Source: Fimenecus sp045593555
GTDB taxonomy: Bacteria > Bacillota > Clostridia > Oscillospirales > Acutalibacteraceae
Assembly: GCA_045593555.1 (NCBI GenBank)
Contig: JAZNWU010000006.1
Location: 11,716-75,715 of the forward strand
Reading direction: 5' to 3'
Length of the DNA: 64,000 bases
The notes beneath the pieces were generated by a model. That model saw only the letters and a program-made list of their open reading frames with translations, was not told the origin of the DNA and made no database searches. Positions 53,388 to 61,674 of this stretch are shown piece by piece. The translations under genes and the position numbers were made by a program. Numbering within the stretch: position 1 is the stretch's first letter; each line of letters opens with the position of its first letter.

Positions 53388-53426
53388 AAAATCGACAATC
53401 TTCGACAGGTGGGTTGTCGATTTTTA
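53388..53426 (+). terminator. Terminator of tRNA-Thr
   Basis: AAAATCGACAA (53388-53398) pairs with TTGTCGATTTT (53414-53424); ends in a T run. Confidence 0.85.
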
Positions 53427-53571
53427 CTTATTACTTCTTCACTATTCACTCCTCACTAAAAAAATGCGACGTGGTCGGGACAATTGTATCCGATTTATCG
53501 ACTTGCAACAAATCATTGCGTGACTTTTTTATATGATTATGTAATAATAGGGATGTAAGGAGGCGATATGA

Positions 53572-55035
53572 ATGTCTAAAGTTTCAAAAAATCTCAAAAG
53601 AATCAGAACAGAGAAAAAGCTTACACAAGATGCCTTGGCAGAAAAGCTCCATGTTACTCGGCAGGCTATTTCAAACTGGGAGAACGATAAAACCAAACCG
53701 GATATAGAGTCCCTTGAGATGCTGGCAGAGGTTCTCGAGGTTGATATTGAAGAATTGATTTACGGAGAGAAAAAGGCTGTCATTATTTCACAGGACAAAA
53801 CAAAACAGAAAAACCGTATAAAAATTACTCTTGCTGTGGTCGGTTCAATTTTTGTGGCATCGGGTCTTGCAATTCTGTTTTTTGGGTTTTGGCAGGAATT
53901 CAGTTTATCTTTACAGACAGCATTTTCAGTAATTCCTATGATTGCAGGTCAGGGCTTTGCCTTATTTACATATTTAAAGAAAAAGAACAGTCCGAGTTGG
54001 CATGAGTGTGCAGGAATTATCTGGACAATTGGTACAGTTGCAACAATAGCACTTGTGGACGGTATTCATAACATCAGTTGGTCATATACAGATTACCTTG
54101 TGATTGATTCTGTACTTTTGATTCCAATACTATTTATTTTTGGTTCTGTAGTACCACTTGCTTTTTACTACTATATGTCAGTTCATATTGCAACTGTCGG
54201 TAATTGGCAGAATTTAATCTTTTCATTACTGCTTTTTGCAGTAGGAATTTTGTACACATATTATCTTTCACGCGATAAGGACGATGCAAAGGGAAAAATT
54301 GCACAATGGATTACAATGGTTGCATCAATTCCACAAATTGTGGTGATGATTTACGCAGGCTTCAGAACAGAACTTTTATCAGGTTCATTATCCGTTCTCT
54401 TTGCAGGATTACTCTCATTCTTCCTTTGTGTATATATTGTATCAATGGACAATACGGTTGACACATCACCATACAAACCGATTTCAGCAATAGGCATTTG
54501 CGGAACGATGTTGGCTCTTTCATTGGGTACAATGTTTGATGCACCAAGTATGATAGGTGATGATTTAATCGGTTTTGTTATTTCAATTGTTCTTTATATA
54601 GCAGTGCCATTGATTGTGGTAGTGGTAAAACGAGAAAATTTTGAAGATGAGCCATTTAAAATTGCAAAAATTGTGATTCCGTTCATTATGATTGTTCCGG
54701 CATTTGTATATGCAATTCTTGAAAACGCAATTGTAAATCATCAAATTCTGAATAACGTTGTGTTCTATATTGCATCAGCATTAACAATGGCTTTTGGCGG
54801 AATGCTCGTTTATCAGGGTGTAAAGGAAATAATAATATTGACTATCAATTTAGGTCTTTTAACTGTATTTGCACAGCTGTTGGGAATTTATTCATACAAT
54901 GGAGACAACAATATATTTATCTTTGGTGGATTGCTTGTTGTTTTCGGTGCATCAATTATCTTCGTTAACTGGAAGATGCTTTCTATTAAAAAATCACGAC
55001 AGGAACAGTTGAACGGAGGTGGCACAGATGCTTAA
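53572..55035 (+). CDS. XRE regulator fused to a DUF2157-like multi-pass membrane domain
   Basis: 487 residues behind AGGAGG. Residues 1-65 are an XRE helix-turn-helix (KLTQDALAEKLHVTRQAISNWENDKTKPD). From about 80 to 475 there are roughly 11-12 hydrophobic segments resembling DUF2157, a domain usually found as a separate membrane protein paired with a GDYXXLXY protein. Here a GDYXXLXY-like protein is encoded next, overlapping by 8 bases. It could be a membrane-bound transcription factor reading an envelope signal; ligand unknown. Confidence 0.8.
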   Translation: MSKVSKNLKRIRTEKKLTQDALAEKLHVTRQAISNWENDKTKPDIESLEMLAEVLEVDIEELIYGEKKAVIISQDKTKQKNRIKITLAVVGSIFVASGLAILFFGFWQEFSLSLQTAFSVIPMIAGQGFALFTYLKKKNSPSWHECAGIIWTIGTVATIALVDGIHNISWSYTDYLVIDSVLLIPILFIFGSVVPLAFYYYMSVHIATVGNWQNLIFSLLLFAVGILYTYYLSRDKDDAKGKIAQWITMVASIPQIVVMIYAGFRTELLSGSLSVLFAGLLSFFLCVYIVSMDNTVDTSPYKPISAIGICGTMLALSLGTMFDAPSMIGDDLIGFVISIVLYIAVPLIVVVVKRENFEDEPFKIAKIVIPFIMIVPAFVYAILENAIVNHQILNNVVFYIASALTMAFGGMLVYQGVKEIIILTINLGLLTVFAQLLGIYSYNGDNNIFIFGGLLVVFGASIIFVNWKMLSIKKSRQEQLNGGGTDA

Positions 55036-55504
55036 AAAACTTGTGCTTCCCGTACTGATTATTTCTATTGTTGTCCAGTTGCTTGTGCCGGTGGGAATGA
55101 TTGCCTATGGTAATAAAGCAGAAGAAAACTTGCAGAAATACGGAAAAGAATTCAAATTTCCTGCACAAGTTTATAGTGTTGAAAACGGTAATGTGAATTT
55201 CAGTATAAAAGAATCGGCTGTTTTTTACGGTAACGACAGATATGGGATAATTAAAGAGACTTCAGGTTATGCATATTTTGATGAAACAACCTCGACAAAA
55301 CCAAAGGGAACGGATTATATCCGATTGAATGAGGAAAACAGAAAAGAAATTGATACATTTTCTGTTGAATGTAAATACTCTTATCGTAATATTACAGAAA
55401 AATCAGCATATCTTGTTGTAAAGGTTTATAACGGTGATATTGAAGTTATGGATTTGTATATGGATGATATTCCGGCACAAGAATGGGTAAATACAAATCT
55501 ATAA
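55028..55504 (+). CDS. GDYXXLXY-like membrane protein
   Basis: 158 residues from the ATG at 55028, six bases after GGAGGTG; a GTG at 55019 is upstream of that site. One N-terminal membrane segment (about 4-22), then an extracellular beta-rich region with GTDYIRLNEE, the counterpart of the GDYxxLxY signature. Such proteins accompany DUF2157 membrane domains; function is unknown. A terminator follows. Confidence 0.72.
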   Translation: MLKKLVLPVLIISIVVQLLVPVGMIAYGNKAEENLQKYGKEFKFPAQVYSVENGNVNFSIKESAVFYGNDRYGIIKETSGYAYFDETTSTKPKGTDYIRLNEENRKEIDTFSVECKYSYRNITEKSAYLVVKVYNGDIEVMDLYMDDIPAQEWVNTNL

Positions 55505-55542
55505 AAAATATTATTAAGAAATTGAATTAAAATAATAATTGA

Positions 55543-55572
55543 CAGGAGTAGGGAAACTTACTCCTGCTTTTA
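55543..55572 (+). terminator. Terminator after the GDYXXLXY-like gene
   Basis: CAGGAGTA (55543-55550) pairs with TACTCCTG (55559-55566), followed by CTTTTA. Confidence 0.75.
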
Positions 55573-55603
55573 CGCATAAAACTATGAATATTCACATAAA
55601 TAT

Positions 55604-55617
55604 TGCATAAAAATGCA
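55604..55617. promoter_or_regulatory. ArgR box candidate
   Basis: TGCATAAAAATGCA matches the arginine-repressor consensus TGNATWWWWATNCA at every position. It lies about 38 bases upstream of the -35 of the amino acid transporter promoter. A second related half-palindrome, TGCATAAATGC, overlaps the bases just before the -35. Confidence 0.55.
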
Positions 55618-55655
55618 CTCAATGTTGTTTTTGAGGTAAATTTTTGCATAAATGC

Positions 55656-55684
55656 TTGATTTTTACGGAAAAGGAATATATAAT
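55656..55684 (+). promoter_or_regulatory. Promoter of the amino acid ABC importer
   Basis: -35 TTGATT (55656-55661), 17-bp spacer, -10 TATAAT (55679-55684). Confidence 0.8.
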
Positions 55685-55726
55685 CTAACTGCAATTTAAA
55701 TAATTTACAAAAGGAGTAGATTAAAA

Positions 55727-56485
55727 ATGAAAAAATCAGTTAAAATTCTTTCAGTTATTCTTGCTCTTGTTATCGTAATCGGTTGCTTCGCAGCTTGTGG
55801 CGGTAATGAGAAGCCAGAAGAAAAAACAACTCTTGTAATGGCAACAAATGCAGAATTCCCTCCATATGAATACTATGAAGGTGATGTAATTGTTGGTATT
55901 GATGTTGAGGTTGCAGCTCTTATTGCTGAAAAGCTTGGTATGGAACTTAAAATTGAGGATGTGGCTTTCGACTCAATCATTCCTGGTGTTCAGGCTGGTA
56001 AATATGATATGGGTATGGCTGGTATGACAGTTACAGAAGACAGACTTAAGGATGTTAACTTCTCAGATTCATATGCAACTGGTGTTCAGGTTGTTATCGT
56101 TAAAGATGGTGGTTCAATTAAGTCGCTTGACGATATCGCAGGCAAGAAGATTGGTGTTCAGACATCAACAACAGGTGACATTTATGCATCAGACGAATTT
56201 GGTGAAGAAAATGTTACTAAGTATGAAAATGGTGCTCTTGCAGTTGAAGCTCTTAAGAATGACAAGGTAGATTGTGTTATTATTGACAATCAGCCAGCAA
56301 AATCTTATGTAGCAGCAAACGAAGGCCTTGTAATTCTTGAAACAGAATATGCAGTTGAAGATTATGCTATTTGTTTCGCAAAGGAAAACACAGAACTTCA
56401 GGAAAAGGTTAACACAGCTCTCAAGGAGCTTATTGCTGATGGTTCTGTTCAGAAGGTTATCGATAAGTACATTCCTGCTGAATAA
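55727..56485 (+). CDS. Polar amino acid ABC transporter, substrate-binding lipoprotein
   Basis: 252 residues. Signal peptide with lipobox FAAC (Cys at about 24). Mature part is a family 3 solute-binding protein: ATNAEFPPYEYYEGD, IVGIDVEVAALIAEKLGMEL, MGMAGMTVTEDRLKDVNFSD and GKKIGVQTSTTGDIYA. The ArgR box upstream suggests arginine, lysine or histidine as ligand (inference). First gene of a three-gene importer. Confidence 0.93.
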   Translation: MKKSVKILSVILALVIVIGCFAACGGNEKPEEKTTLVMATNAEFPPYEYYEGDVIVGIDVEVAALIAEKLGMELKIEDVAFDSIIPGVQAGKYDMGMAGMTVTEDRLKDVNFSDSYATGVQVVIVKDGGSIKSLDDIAGKKIGVQTSTTGDIYASDEFGEENVTKYENGALAVEALKNDKVDCVIIDNQPAKSYVAANEGLVILETEYAVEDYAICFAKENTELQEKVNTALKELIADGSVQKVIDKYIPAE

Positions 56486-56560
56486 TTCATATTAAATTTG
56501 ATTTTAGGGCGGTCTAATCTCCGCCCTAATTTTTACGTAAGAAAGGAGAAGTGAAACCGA

Positions 56561-57292
56561 ATGGCTTGGCTTACAGAGCTTATTGCTGATATTCAGTTTG
56601 TCTTTTTTGAAAAAGACCGATATATGCAGTTAATAAATGGTTTGCTTAACACATTAAAGATTACTGCAGGTGCACTTATAATCGGTGTGATTATCGGTAT
56701 AATTATTGCTGCGATTCGTACTTCTTTTGATAAAAACAGAGAGTCAATGAAACTGCGTGGTGGAATTGGATATTATATTCTCGCAGTGCTCAACGGAATC
56801 TGTAAGGTTTATTTGACTATCGTAAGAGGGACACCTGTTGTTGTTCAGCTTATGATTTCATATTTTGTTATTTTTGCATCATCTGATGATGGTGTTATGG
56901 TTGGTATCATTGCATTTGGTTTTAACTCAGGTGCTTATGTTGCTGAAATTTTCCGTGCAGGTATTATGTCTATCGACCACGGTCAGTTTGAAGCAGGCAG
57001 AAGTCTTGGTTTCAACTATTTTCAGACAATGCGATTTATCATTATCCCACAGATGTTCAAGGCTGTTCTTCCAACACTTTGCAACGAGTTTATTGCACTC
57101 TTAAAAGAAACTTCAGTTGCGGGTTATGTTGGTGTTATTGACCTTACAAAAGCAGGTAATGTGATTGCGGGTAGAACATTCATCTACTTTATACCACTTA
57201 TAACTGTTGCGATTATTTATCTTGTAATGGTTATGATTCTTTCATGGCTTGTAAGTATCCTTGAAAGGAGGTTGCGTAAGAGTGACAGATAA
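56561..57292 (+). CDS. Polar amino acid ABC transporter permease
   Basis: 243 residues, about five membrane segments. N-terminal GLLNTLKITAGALIIG and the EAA loop SLGFNYFQTMRFIIIPQMFKAVLP (in part) identify the HisM/QM family. The GTPVVVQLM motif is typical. Forms the channel with the ATPase encoded next, which it overlaps by 11 bases. Confidence 0.95.
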   Translation: MAWLTELIADIQFVFFEKDRYMQLINGLLNTLKITAGALIIGVIIGIIIAAIRTSFDKNRESMKLRGGIGYYILAVLNGICKVYLTIVRGTPVVVQLMISYFVIFASSDDGVMVGIIAFGFNSGAYVAEIFRAGIMSIDHGQFEAGRSLGFNYFQTMRFIIIPQMFKAVLPTLCNEFIALLKETSVAGYVGVIDLTKAGNVIAGRTFIYFIPLITVAIIYLVMVMILSWLVSILERRLRKSDR

Positions 57293-58028
57293 CAAAGTTC
57301 TCATTAAAGTTGAAAATCTTAAAAAGCATTACACAGGTGGTTCTGTTAAGGCACTTGACGGAATTGACTGTGAAATAAAAAAAGGTGAGGTTGTTGTTAT
57401 TGTAGGACCATCAGGTTCAGGCAAATCAACATTCTTACGTTCACTTAATCTTCTTGAAATTCCAACATCAGGTAAAATCTATTTTGACGGAACTGATATT
57501 ACAGACAAAAAGACTAATATCAACACTCATAGACAGAGAATGGGTATGGTGTTCCAGCACTTTAATCTTTTTCCAAATATGAATGTGCTTAAAAATATGA
57601 CAAAAGCACCTATGACTCTTCTGAAAAAATCAAAGGAAGAGTCAGAAAGCAAAGCTCTTGAACTTCTTGACAGAGTTGGACTTAAAGACAGAGCAGATGC
57701 TTATCCAAGTCAGCTTTCAGGTGGACAGAAACAGCGTGTAGCTATTGTCCGTGCTCTTTGTATGGAGCCTGAGGTAATGCTTTTCGATGAGCCTACTTCA
57801 GCTCTCGACCCTGAAATGGTTGGTGAAGTTCTTGATGTTATGAAAAATCTTGCTCGTGAAGGTATGACAATGGTTGTTGTTACCCACGAAATGGGATTTG
57901 CTCGTGAAGTCGCTACAAGAGTAATATTTATGGATGAAGGCAGAATTATTGAAGAAAACACACCAAATGAATTTTTCGATAATCCACAGAATCCAAGACT
58001 TAAAGATTTCTTGTCAAAAGTTTTATAA
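57282..58028 (+). CDS. Polar amino acid ABC transporter ATPase
   Basis: 248 residues from a GTG at 57282, behind GGAGG. Walker A VGPSGSGKST, Q-loop GMVFQHFNLFPNMNVL, signature LSGGQKQRVAIVRAL, Walker B VMLFDEPTSALD and H-loop VVTHEMGFA: the GlnQ/HisP group. Energises the importer. Confidence 0.96.
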   Translation: MTDNKVLIKVENLKKHYTGGSVKALDGIDCEIKKGEVVVIVGPSGSGKSTFLRSLNLLEIPTSGKIYFDGTDITDKKTNINTHRQRMGMVFQHFNLFPNMNVLKNMTKAPMTLLKKSKEESESKALELLDRVGLKDRADAYPSQLSGGQKQRVAIVRALCMEPEVMLFDEPTSALDPEMVGEVLDVMKNLAREGMTMVVVTHEMGFAREVATRVIFMDEGRIIEENTPNEFFDNPQNPRLKDFLSKVL

Positions 58029-58042
58029 TGTATAAAATAAAG

Positions 58043-58075
58043 TCACCTTGGTAAAATATTACCGAGGTGATTTTT
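58043..58075 (+). terminator. Hairpin ending the importer operon and masking the next RBS
   Basis: 12-position stem TCACCTTGGTAA (58042-58053) with TTACCGAGGTGA (58058-58069), one U-G pair, loop AATA, then TTTTT. The right arm contains GAGGTG, the ribosome-binding site of the ORF starting at 58076. Confidence 0.75.
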
Positions 58076-58225
58076 ATGAATAATATGAATTTAGATGTGA
58101 AAACATACTTTGATTCTTTACCTGTTTCAATCAGGTCAGCAATCGTGGAATCAGGTGCAAAGTTTGACACGGTTGAACAACTTAAAGTCCTTGTTGCAGC
58201 ATATACAGGACAGGCAAACAGTTAA
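58076..58225 (+). CDS. Small conserved-looking protein, 49 aa
   Basis: A complete 49-codon ORF with GAGGTG seven bases upstream; a second ATG lies at 58085. The sequence is acidic-to-neutral and helical: DVKTYFDSLPVSIRSAIVES, then GAKFDTVEQLKVLVAAYTGQ. Short proteins of this LP...I..SG...T.EEL style recur in Clostridia in my recollection, but I can assign no function. The start is inside or just after a strong hairpin, so translation may depend on its opening. It sits between the importer and a convergent beta-glucuronidase gene. Confidence 0.6.
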   Translation: MNNMNLDVKTYFDSLPVSIRSAIVESGAKFDTVEQLKVLVAAYTGQANS

Positions 58226-58231
58226 AATTAC

Positions 58232-58262
58232 AGGGGACGATATGTGAAATCGTCCCCTTGTT
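58232..58262 (+). terminator. Bidirectional terminator
   Basis: Perfect 9-bp stem GGGGACGAT (58233-58241) and ATCGTCCCC (58249-58257), then TTG. Convergent genes on both sides. Confidence 0.75.
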
Positions 58263-58264
58263 CA

Positions 58265-60034
58265 CTAATCTATCTTACTCCATCTGTCTTTAAGGTAATA
58301 TGCTAAAGATTTTGGTTGACGATTTCGGGTGAAGACACCTTTCTTGTTACCCCCAACACGCATAAGACCCTGAATTGTATCAAAGTCAGCAAAATTCCAT
58401 ACGTGTTCACCAATAATATTCGGATACTTATCAAGAACAGCATTAATTGATTTGAAGAATTCTATCTGATATTCTTCGCTGAACATATCTGCATTGATAT
58501 TATGAATTCCCGATACTGCATCAGCACCATATTCAGTAATGATAACAGGCTTATTGAAATGTTCCCAATATTTCATTTCATTGTCCATGGCCTTAGCAGC
58601 TGATGGTAAATCACCACCAAAAATGTACCATCCGTAATAACGATTAATACATATTACATCCATAAATGGTGCAACTAAATCTTTTTTATAGTCATTATTA
58701 CAGCAAACAACTGTAACAGGACGATTTTCAGGGTCGCATTTGTGAGCAAGATTGTAAAGTGGTTCAAAATATTCTAAAGCACTTTCAGCCCTTGCCTCTG
58801 TATCCGGTTCATTTGCTAAAGACCACATAACAACACAAGGATGATTTTTATCCCTTGCAATCATTTCCTTGATAACATCTTTGTGATGCTCGTGTGTTCT
58901 GCAGTATTCCTTGTACCAATCTTTGTCTGCATGAGGGAAATTAAGCCCCACAGCAGGAGTTTCATCAATAACAACGATTCCTTCACGGTCACAAAGGTCA
59001 AGCATTTCTTCTGAATATGGATAATGTGATGTTCTGAATGAGTTAGCATTTATCCAGTTCATAAGTGAAAGGTCACGGACATTCAGAGCATTGTCAAAAC
59101 CTCTTCCGTGAACATCGGAATCTTCATGCTTACCGAAACCTTTAAAATAGAATGGTTTGGAATTTATAAGGAACTTGTTATCTTTAATCTCGACTGTACG
59201 GATACCGAATTTTTGAGAATATTCGTCCTCATCACAAACCACTTTTGCAGTATAAAGATATGCTTTACCCGGATTCCAGAGTTTTGCATCTTTGATTTGG
59301 ATTTCTCCACAATTACCTTTTTCACACGCAACAATATTGTTTAATTCGTCAAAAATAGTTATATCTGCAACAGCATCACAATCAATCAAATAAGACATTA
59401 CAGCATTACCATTATTTATGCTTTTTGTTGTGATGGTAATATCTTTTATGTAATTGTTTTTTGGTGTTGTGTAAATTTTGACAGGACGATGAATTCCTGC
59501 ATAATTAAAGAAGTCAAAATTAGGATAGTTCTGTGGCGGAATATCTACCTGACGAACACTTTCGTAATCAGGTAAACCACTACCGAACATAGATTGACGA
59601 CTCTCATTTCCGATAGGTAAAGTAGAAAAATCAAGTCTGTTGTCAACTGCAACACACAAAAGATTAGTATTCTTTACCTTGTCTGTGATTTCTGTTTCAA
59701 ATGGTAAAAAGCCACCGATATGTTCGCAGATGTTTTCACCATTGAGATATACAACAGCCTTGTGGGTGACACTGCCGAAACGAAGTACAATTCTTTCATT
59801 CTGCATAGATTTAGGAATACTGAATTCAGTTTGGTAGTAAACCCAACCGTAATGGTTGCGATGACTTTTATCTGCTTTCTGGTCGTTGTATGAAGCAGGT
59901 ACAGCCATTGTTTCGTAATCAGTAAAAGGTACTGTCAGGGATTTTTCGTCCAAATCTGTATTTCCTGAATTGAATTTCCATACACCACAAAGGTCTAACA
60001 GATATCTTGAACTATTAAGTTGTGGAAGTAACAT
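58265..60034 (-). CDS. uidA: Beta-glucuronidase (GH2)
   Basis: 589 residues, near the length of E. coli GusA (603). Jelly-roll N-terminal domain, Ig-like middle, TIM barrel with acid/base Glu in SLANEPDT and nucleophile Glu in IITEYGAD. The glucuronate-specific Asn-x-Lys motif is in GGNKKGVFTRNRQPKS. The segment from AVGLN to IARDKNHP is about ten residues shorter than in E. coli, so the active-site loop 1 is reduced (mini- or no-loop class by eye). No signal peptide, so cytosolic. Releases aglycones from glucuronides in the gut. Confidence 0.93.
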   Translation of the reverse strand: MLLPQLNSSRYLLDLCGVWKFNSGNTDLDEKSLTVPFTDYETMAVPASYNDQKADKSHRNHYGWVYYQTEFSIPKSMQNERIVLRFGSVTHKAVVYLNGENICEHIGGFLPFETEITDKVKNTNLLCVAVDNRLDFSTLPIGNESRQSMFGSGLPDYESVRQVDIPPQNYPNFDFFNYAGIHRPVKIYTTPKNNYIKDITITTKSINNGNAVMSYLIDCDAVADITIFDELNNIVACEKGNCGEIQIKDAKLWNPGKAYLYTAKVVCDEDEYSQKFGIRTVEIKDNKFLINSKPFYFKGFGKHEDSDVHGRGFDNALNVRDLSLMNWINANSFRTSHYPYSEEMLDLCDREGIVVIDETPAVGLNFPHADKDWYKEYCRTHEHHKDVIKEMIARDKNHPCVVMWSLANEPDTEARAESALEYFEPLYNLAHKCDPENRPVTVVCCNNDYKKDLVAPFMDVICINRYYGWYIFGGDLPSAAKAMDNEMKYWEHFNKPVIITEYGADAVSGIHNINADMFSEEYQIEFFKSINAVLDKYPNIIGEHVWNFADFDTIQGLMRVGGNKKGVFTRNRQPKSLAYYLKDRWSKID

Positions 60035-60065
60035 AGTAGCACCTCAAAACAATATTTATTAGAAA

Positions 60066-60095
60066 AATAGTATTACTATTTAAGTCTTTTGTCAA
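60066..60095 (-). promoter_or_regulatory. Promoter and operator of beta-glucuronidase
   Basis: Minus strand: -35 TTGACA (60090-60095), 17-bp spacer, -10 TACTAT (60067-60072). A perfect palindrome AATAGTA-T-TACTATT (60066-60080) covers the -10, a likely repressor site. Confidence 0.65.
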
Positions 60096-60278
60096 ATAAA
60101 TAGTATAAAAAACAGCAAAAACAAGCATTTTTTGCTATACATATTATATATAGGAAAATTTTAAACGAAAAAAGGCACGAATTTTAGTATGCTTTTTGAT
60201 GAGAAACACAAGATATTGTGCTTGAGATTATGCTAAAAATTTTTCTGCGTTTTTAACAAACTTTTTTTGAAAAAGTTA

Positions 60279-60307
60279 TTGCATTTTCACAAATTATATG
60301 TTAGAAT
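60279..60307 (+). promoter_or_regulatory. Promoter of the S10 ribosomal protein operon
   Basis: -35 TTGCAT (60279-60284), 17-bp spacer, -10 TAGAAT (60302-60307). The stretch from 60096 to 60278 is AT-rich with no gene or structure I can support. Confidence 0.7.
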
Positions 60308-60313
60308 ATCAAA

Positions 60314-60600
60314 GCACGCGTGGGAATGGGTGTAGTCTGCCTGTTCATAAGAAGTGTGCGATATGCGTTGAAGCGGTAGGTGGCTGCACGTTGATGCAGG
60401 GAATTACCGTGGAGTATGTCTGATTTTAAATCGGGCGACCAATAATGCTTTTAAAACCTTCTGGCATAACCCAACTATGCCATAACGGTACTTGCAGGAG
60501 CATTCTGCGCTATTTTACGCCGTCCGAAAAATCAGAGCCGATTTTTCGGTTTTTAAAACGGAAGGGTGGAAACACCCGGATGAGTTGCAAGTAAAATAAC
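60314..60600 (+). ncRNA. Structured 5' leader of the S10 operon with attenuator
   Basis: About 300 untranslated bases. Visible helices: CGGTA/TACCG (60374-60378, 60405-60409) enclosing CTGCA/TGCAG; GGCATA/TATGCC (60463-60468, 60476-60481); a terminator CCGAAAAATC/GATTTTTCGG (60524-60533, 60540-60549) with TTTTT after it; GGGTG-GAAA-CACCC (around 60564); and a long-range ACTTGCA (60490-60496) with TGCAAGT (60586-60592) that encloses the terminator. It suggests attenuation by a ribosomal protein, such as L4 in E. coli; the ligand here is unknown. Confidence 0.65.
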
Positions 60601-60627
60601 GTGCCCAGTAATTTAGGAGGAAACAAA

Positions 60628-60945
60628 ATGGCAGCAACAAAAGGTAAGAAAATCAGAATCAGACTTAAGGGTTATGACCATGACCTTGTAGACAAGGCAG
60701 CAGAAAAGATTGTTGAGACTGCAAAGCGTACAGGCGCTCAGGTTTCAGGTCCTGTTCCACTTCCTACAGAAAAGGAAATCGTTACAATCCTTCGTGCAGT
60801 TCATAAGTATAAGGACAGCCGTGAACAGTTTGAGCAGAGAACACACAAAAGGCTTATCGACATTTTAAGACCCTCAAACAAAACAGTTGAGGCTCTTACA
60901 AGTCTTGAGCTTCCTGCCGGTGTTGACATCGAGATTAAACTCTAA
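60628..60945 (+). CDS. rpsJ: Ribosomal protein S10
   Basis: 105 residues from the ATG at 60628 behind AGGAGG; nine more codons are open upstream. IRLKGYDHDLVDKAAEKIV, the GPVPLPTEKEIVTILR loop and HKRLIDILRPSNKTVEAL identify S10 (also NusE). First gene of the operon. Its N-terminal Ala-rich extension before GKKIRIR is slightly longer than usual. Confidence 0.98.
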   Translation: MAATKGKKIRIRLKGYDHDLVDKAAEKIVETAKRTGAQVSGPVPLPTEKEIVTILRAVHKYKDSREQFEQRTHKRLIDILRPSNKTVEALTSLELPAGVDIEIKL

Positions 60946-61024
60946 TATTTAATCTTTAAGAACAAGACACCGAGCAAGGTCAAGTCGGGGATTCCCGACC
61001 AATAACCAAAGGAGGAAATAAAAA

Positions 61025-61657
61025 ATGAAAAAAGGTCTTATCGGTAAAAAAATCGGTATGACACAGCTTTTCGACGAAAACGGAAAAGTAATTCCTGTTA
61101 CAGTTGTTGAAGCTGGTCCATGCACAGTAGTGCAGAAGAAGACAATCGAGAACGATGGCTATGCAGCAGTTCAGGTTGGTTTCGGCGACGTTAAGGTTAC
61201 TAAAGTGAATAAGCCAATGGCTGGTCACTTCAAGAAGGCTGACGTTGCTCCAAAGAAGGTGCTCAAGGAATTCAGACTTGAGGACACAGAATCAGTAAAC
61301 GTAGGTGACATCCTCAAGGCTGACATCTTCGCAGTAGGCGACAGAGTTGACGTTGTAGGAACAAGCAAAGGTAAGGGTACAGCAGGTGTAATTAAGCGTT
61401 GGAATTTTGCTCGTCTTAAGGAATCTCACGGTACAGGCCCTGTTCACCGTCACGGTGGTTCACTCGGCGTTATCGACCCAGCTCGTATCTTTAAAGGAAA
61501 GAAGATGGCTGGTCATCTCGGTGCTGAAAAGGTTACAGTTCAGAACCTTGACATTGTTAAGGTAGACGTAGAAAACAACCTTATCGCTATTAAGGGCGCT
61601 ATTCCAGGTCCTAAGAACGGTATCGTTGTTATCGCAGACTCAGTTAAATCAAAGTAA
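61025..61657 (+). CDS. rplC: Ribosomal protein L3
   Basis: 210 residues. GLIGKKIGMTQLFDENGKVI start, GTSKGKGTAGVIKRWNF and the GPVHRHGGSLG loop reaching the peptidyl transferase centre. A GTCGGG-GATT-CCCGAC hairpin (60984-60999) lies in the 79-base gap before it. Confidence 0.98.
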   Translation: MKKGLIGKKIGMTQLFDENGKVIPVTVVEAGPCTVVQKKTIENDGYAAVQVGFGDVKVTKVNKPMAGHFKKADVAPKKVLKEFRLEDTESVNVGDILKADIFAVGDRVDVVGTSKGKGTAGVIKRWNFARLKESHGTGPVHRHGGSLGVIDPARIFKGKKMAGHLGAEKVTVQNLDIVKVDVENNLIAIKGAIPGPKNGIVVIADSVKSK

Positions 61658-61674
61658 GAGAGGAGAGTTAGGAA

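Noticed and set aside
53475..53493. TCGG-N11-CCGA as operator of the XRE-DUF2157 gene
   Set aside because: Only the four-base arms are symmetrical and no convincing promoter could be placed next to it.
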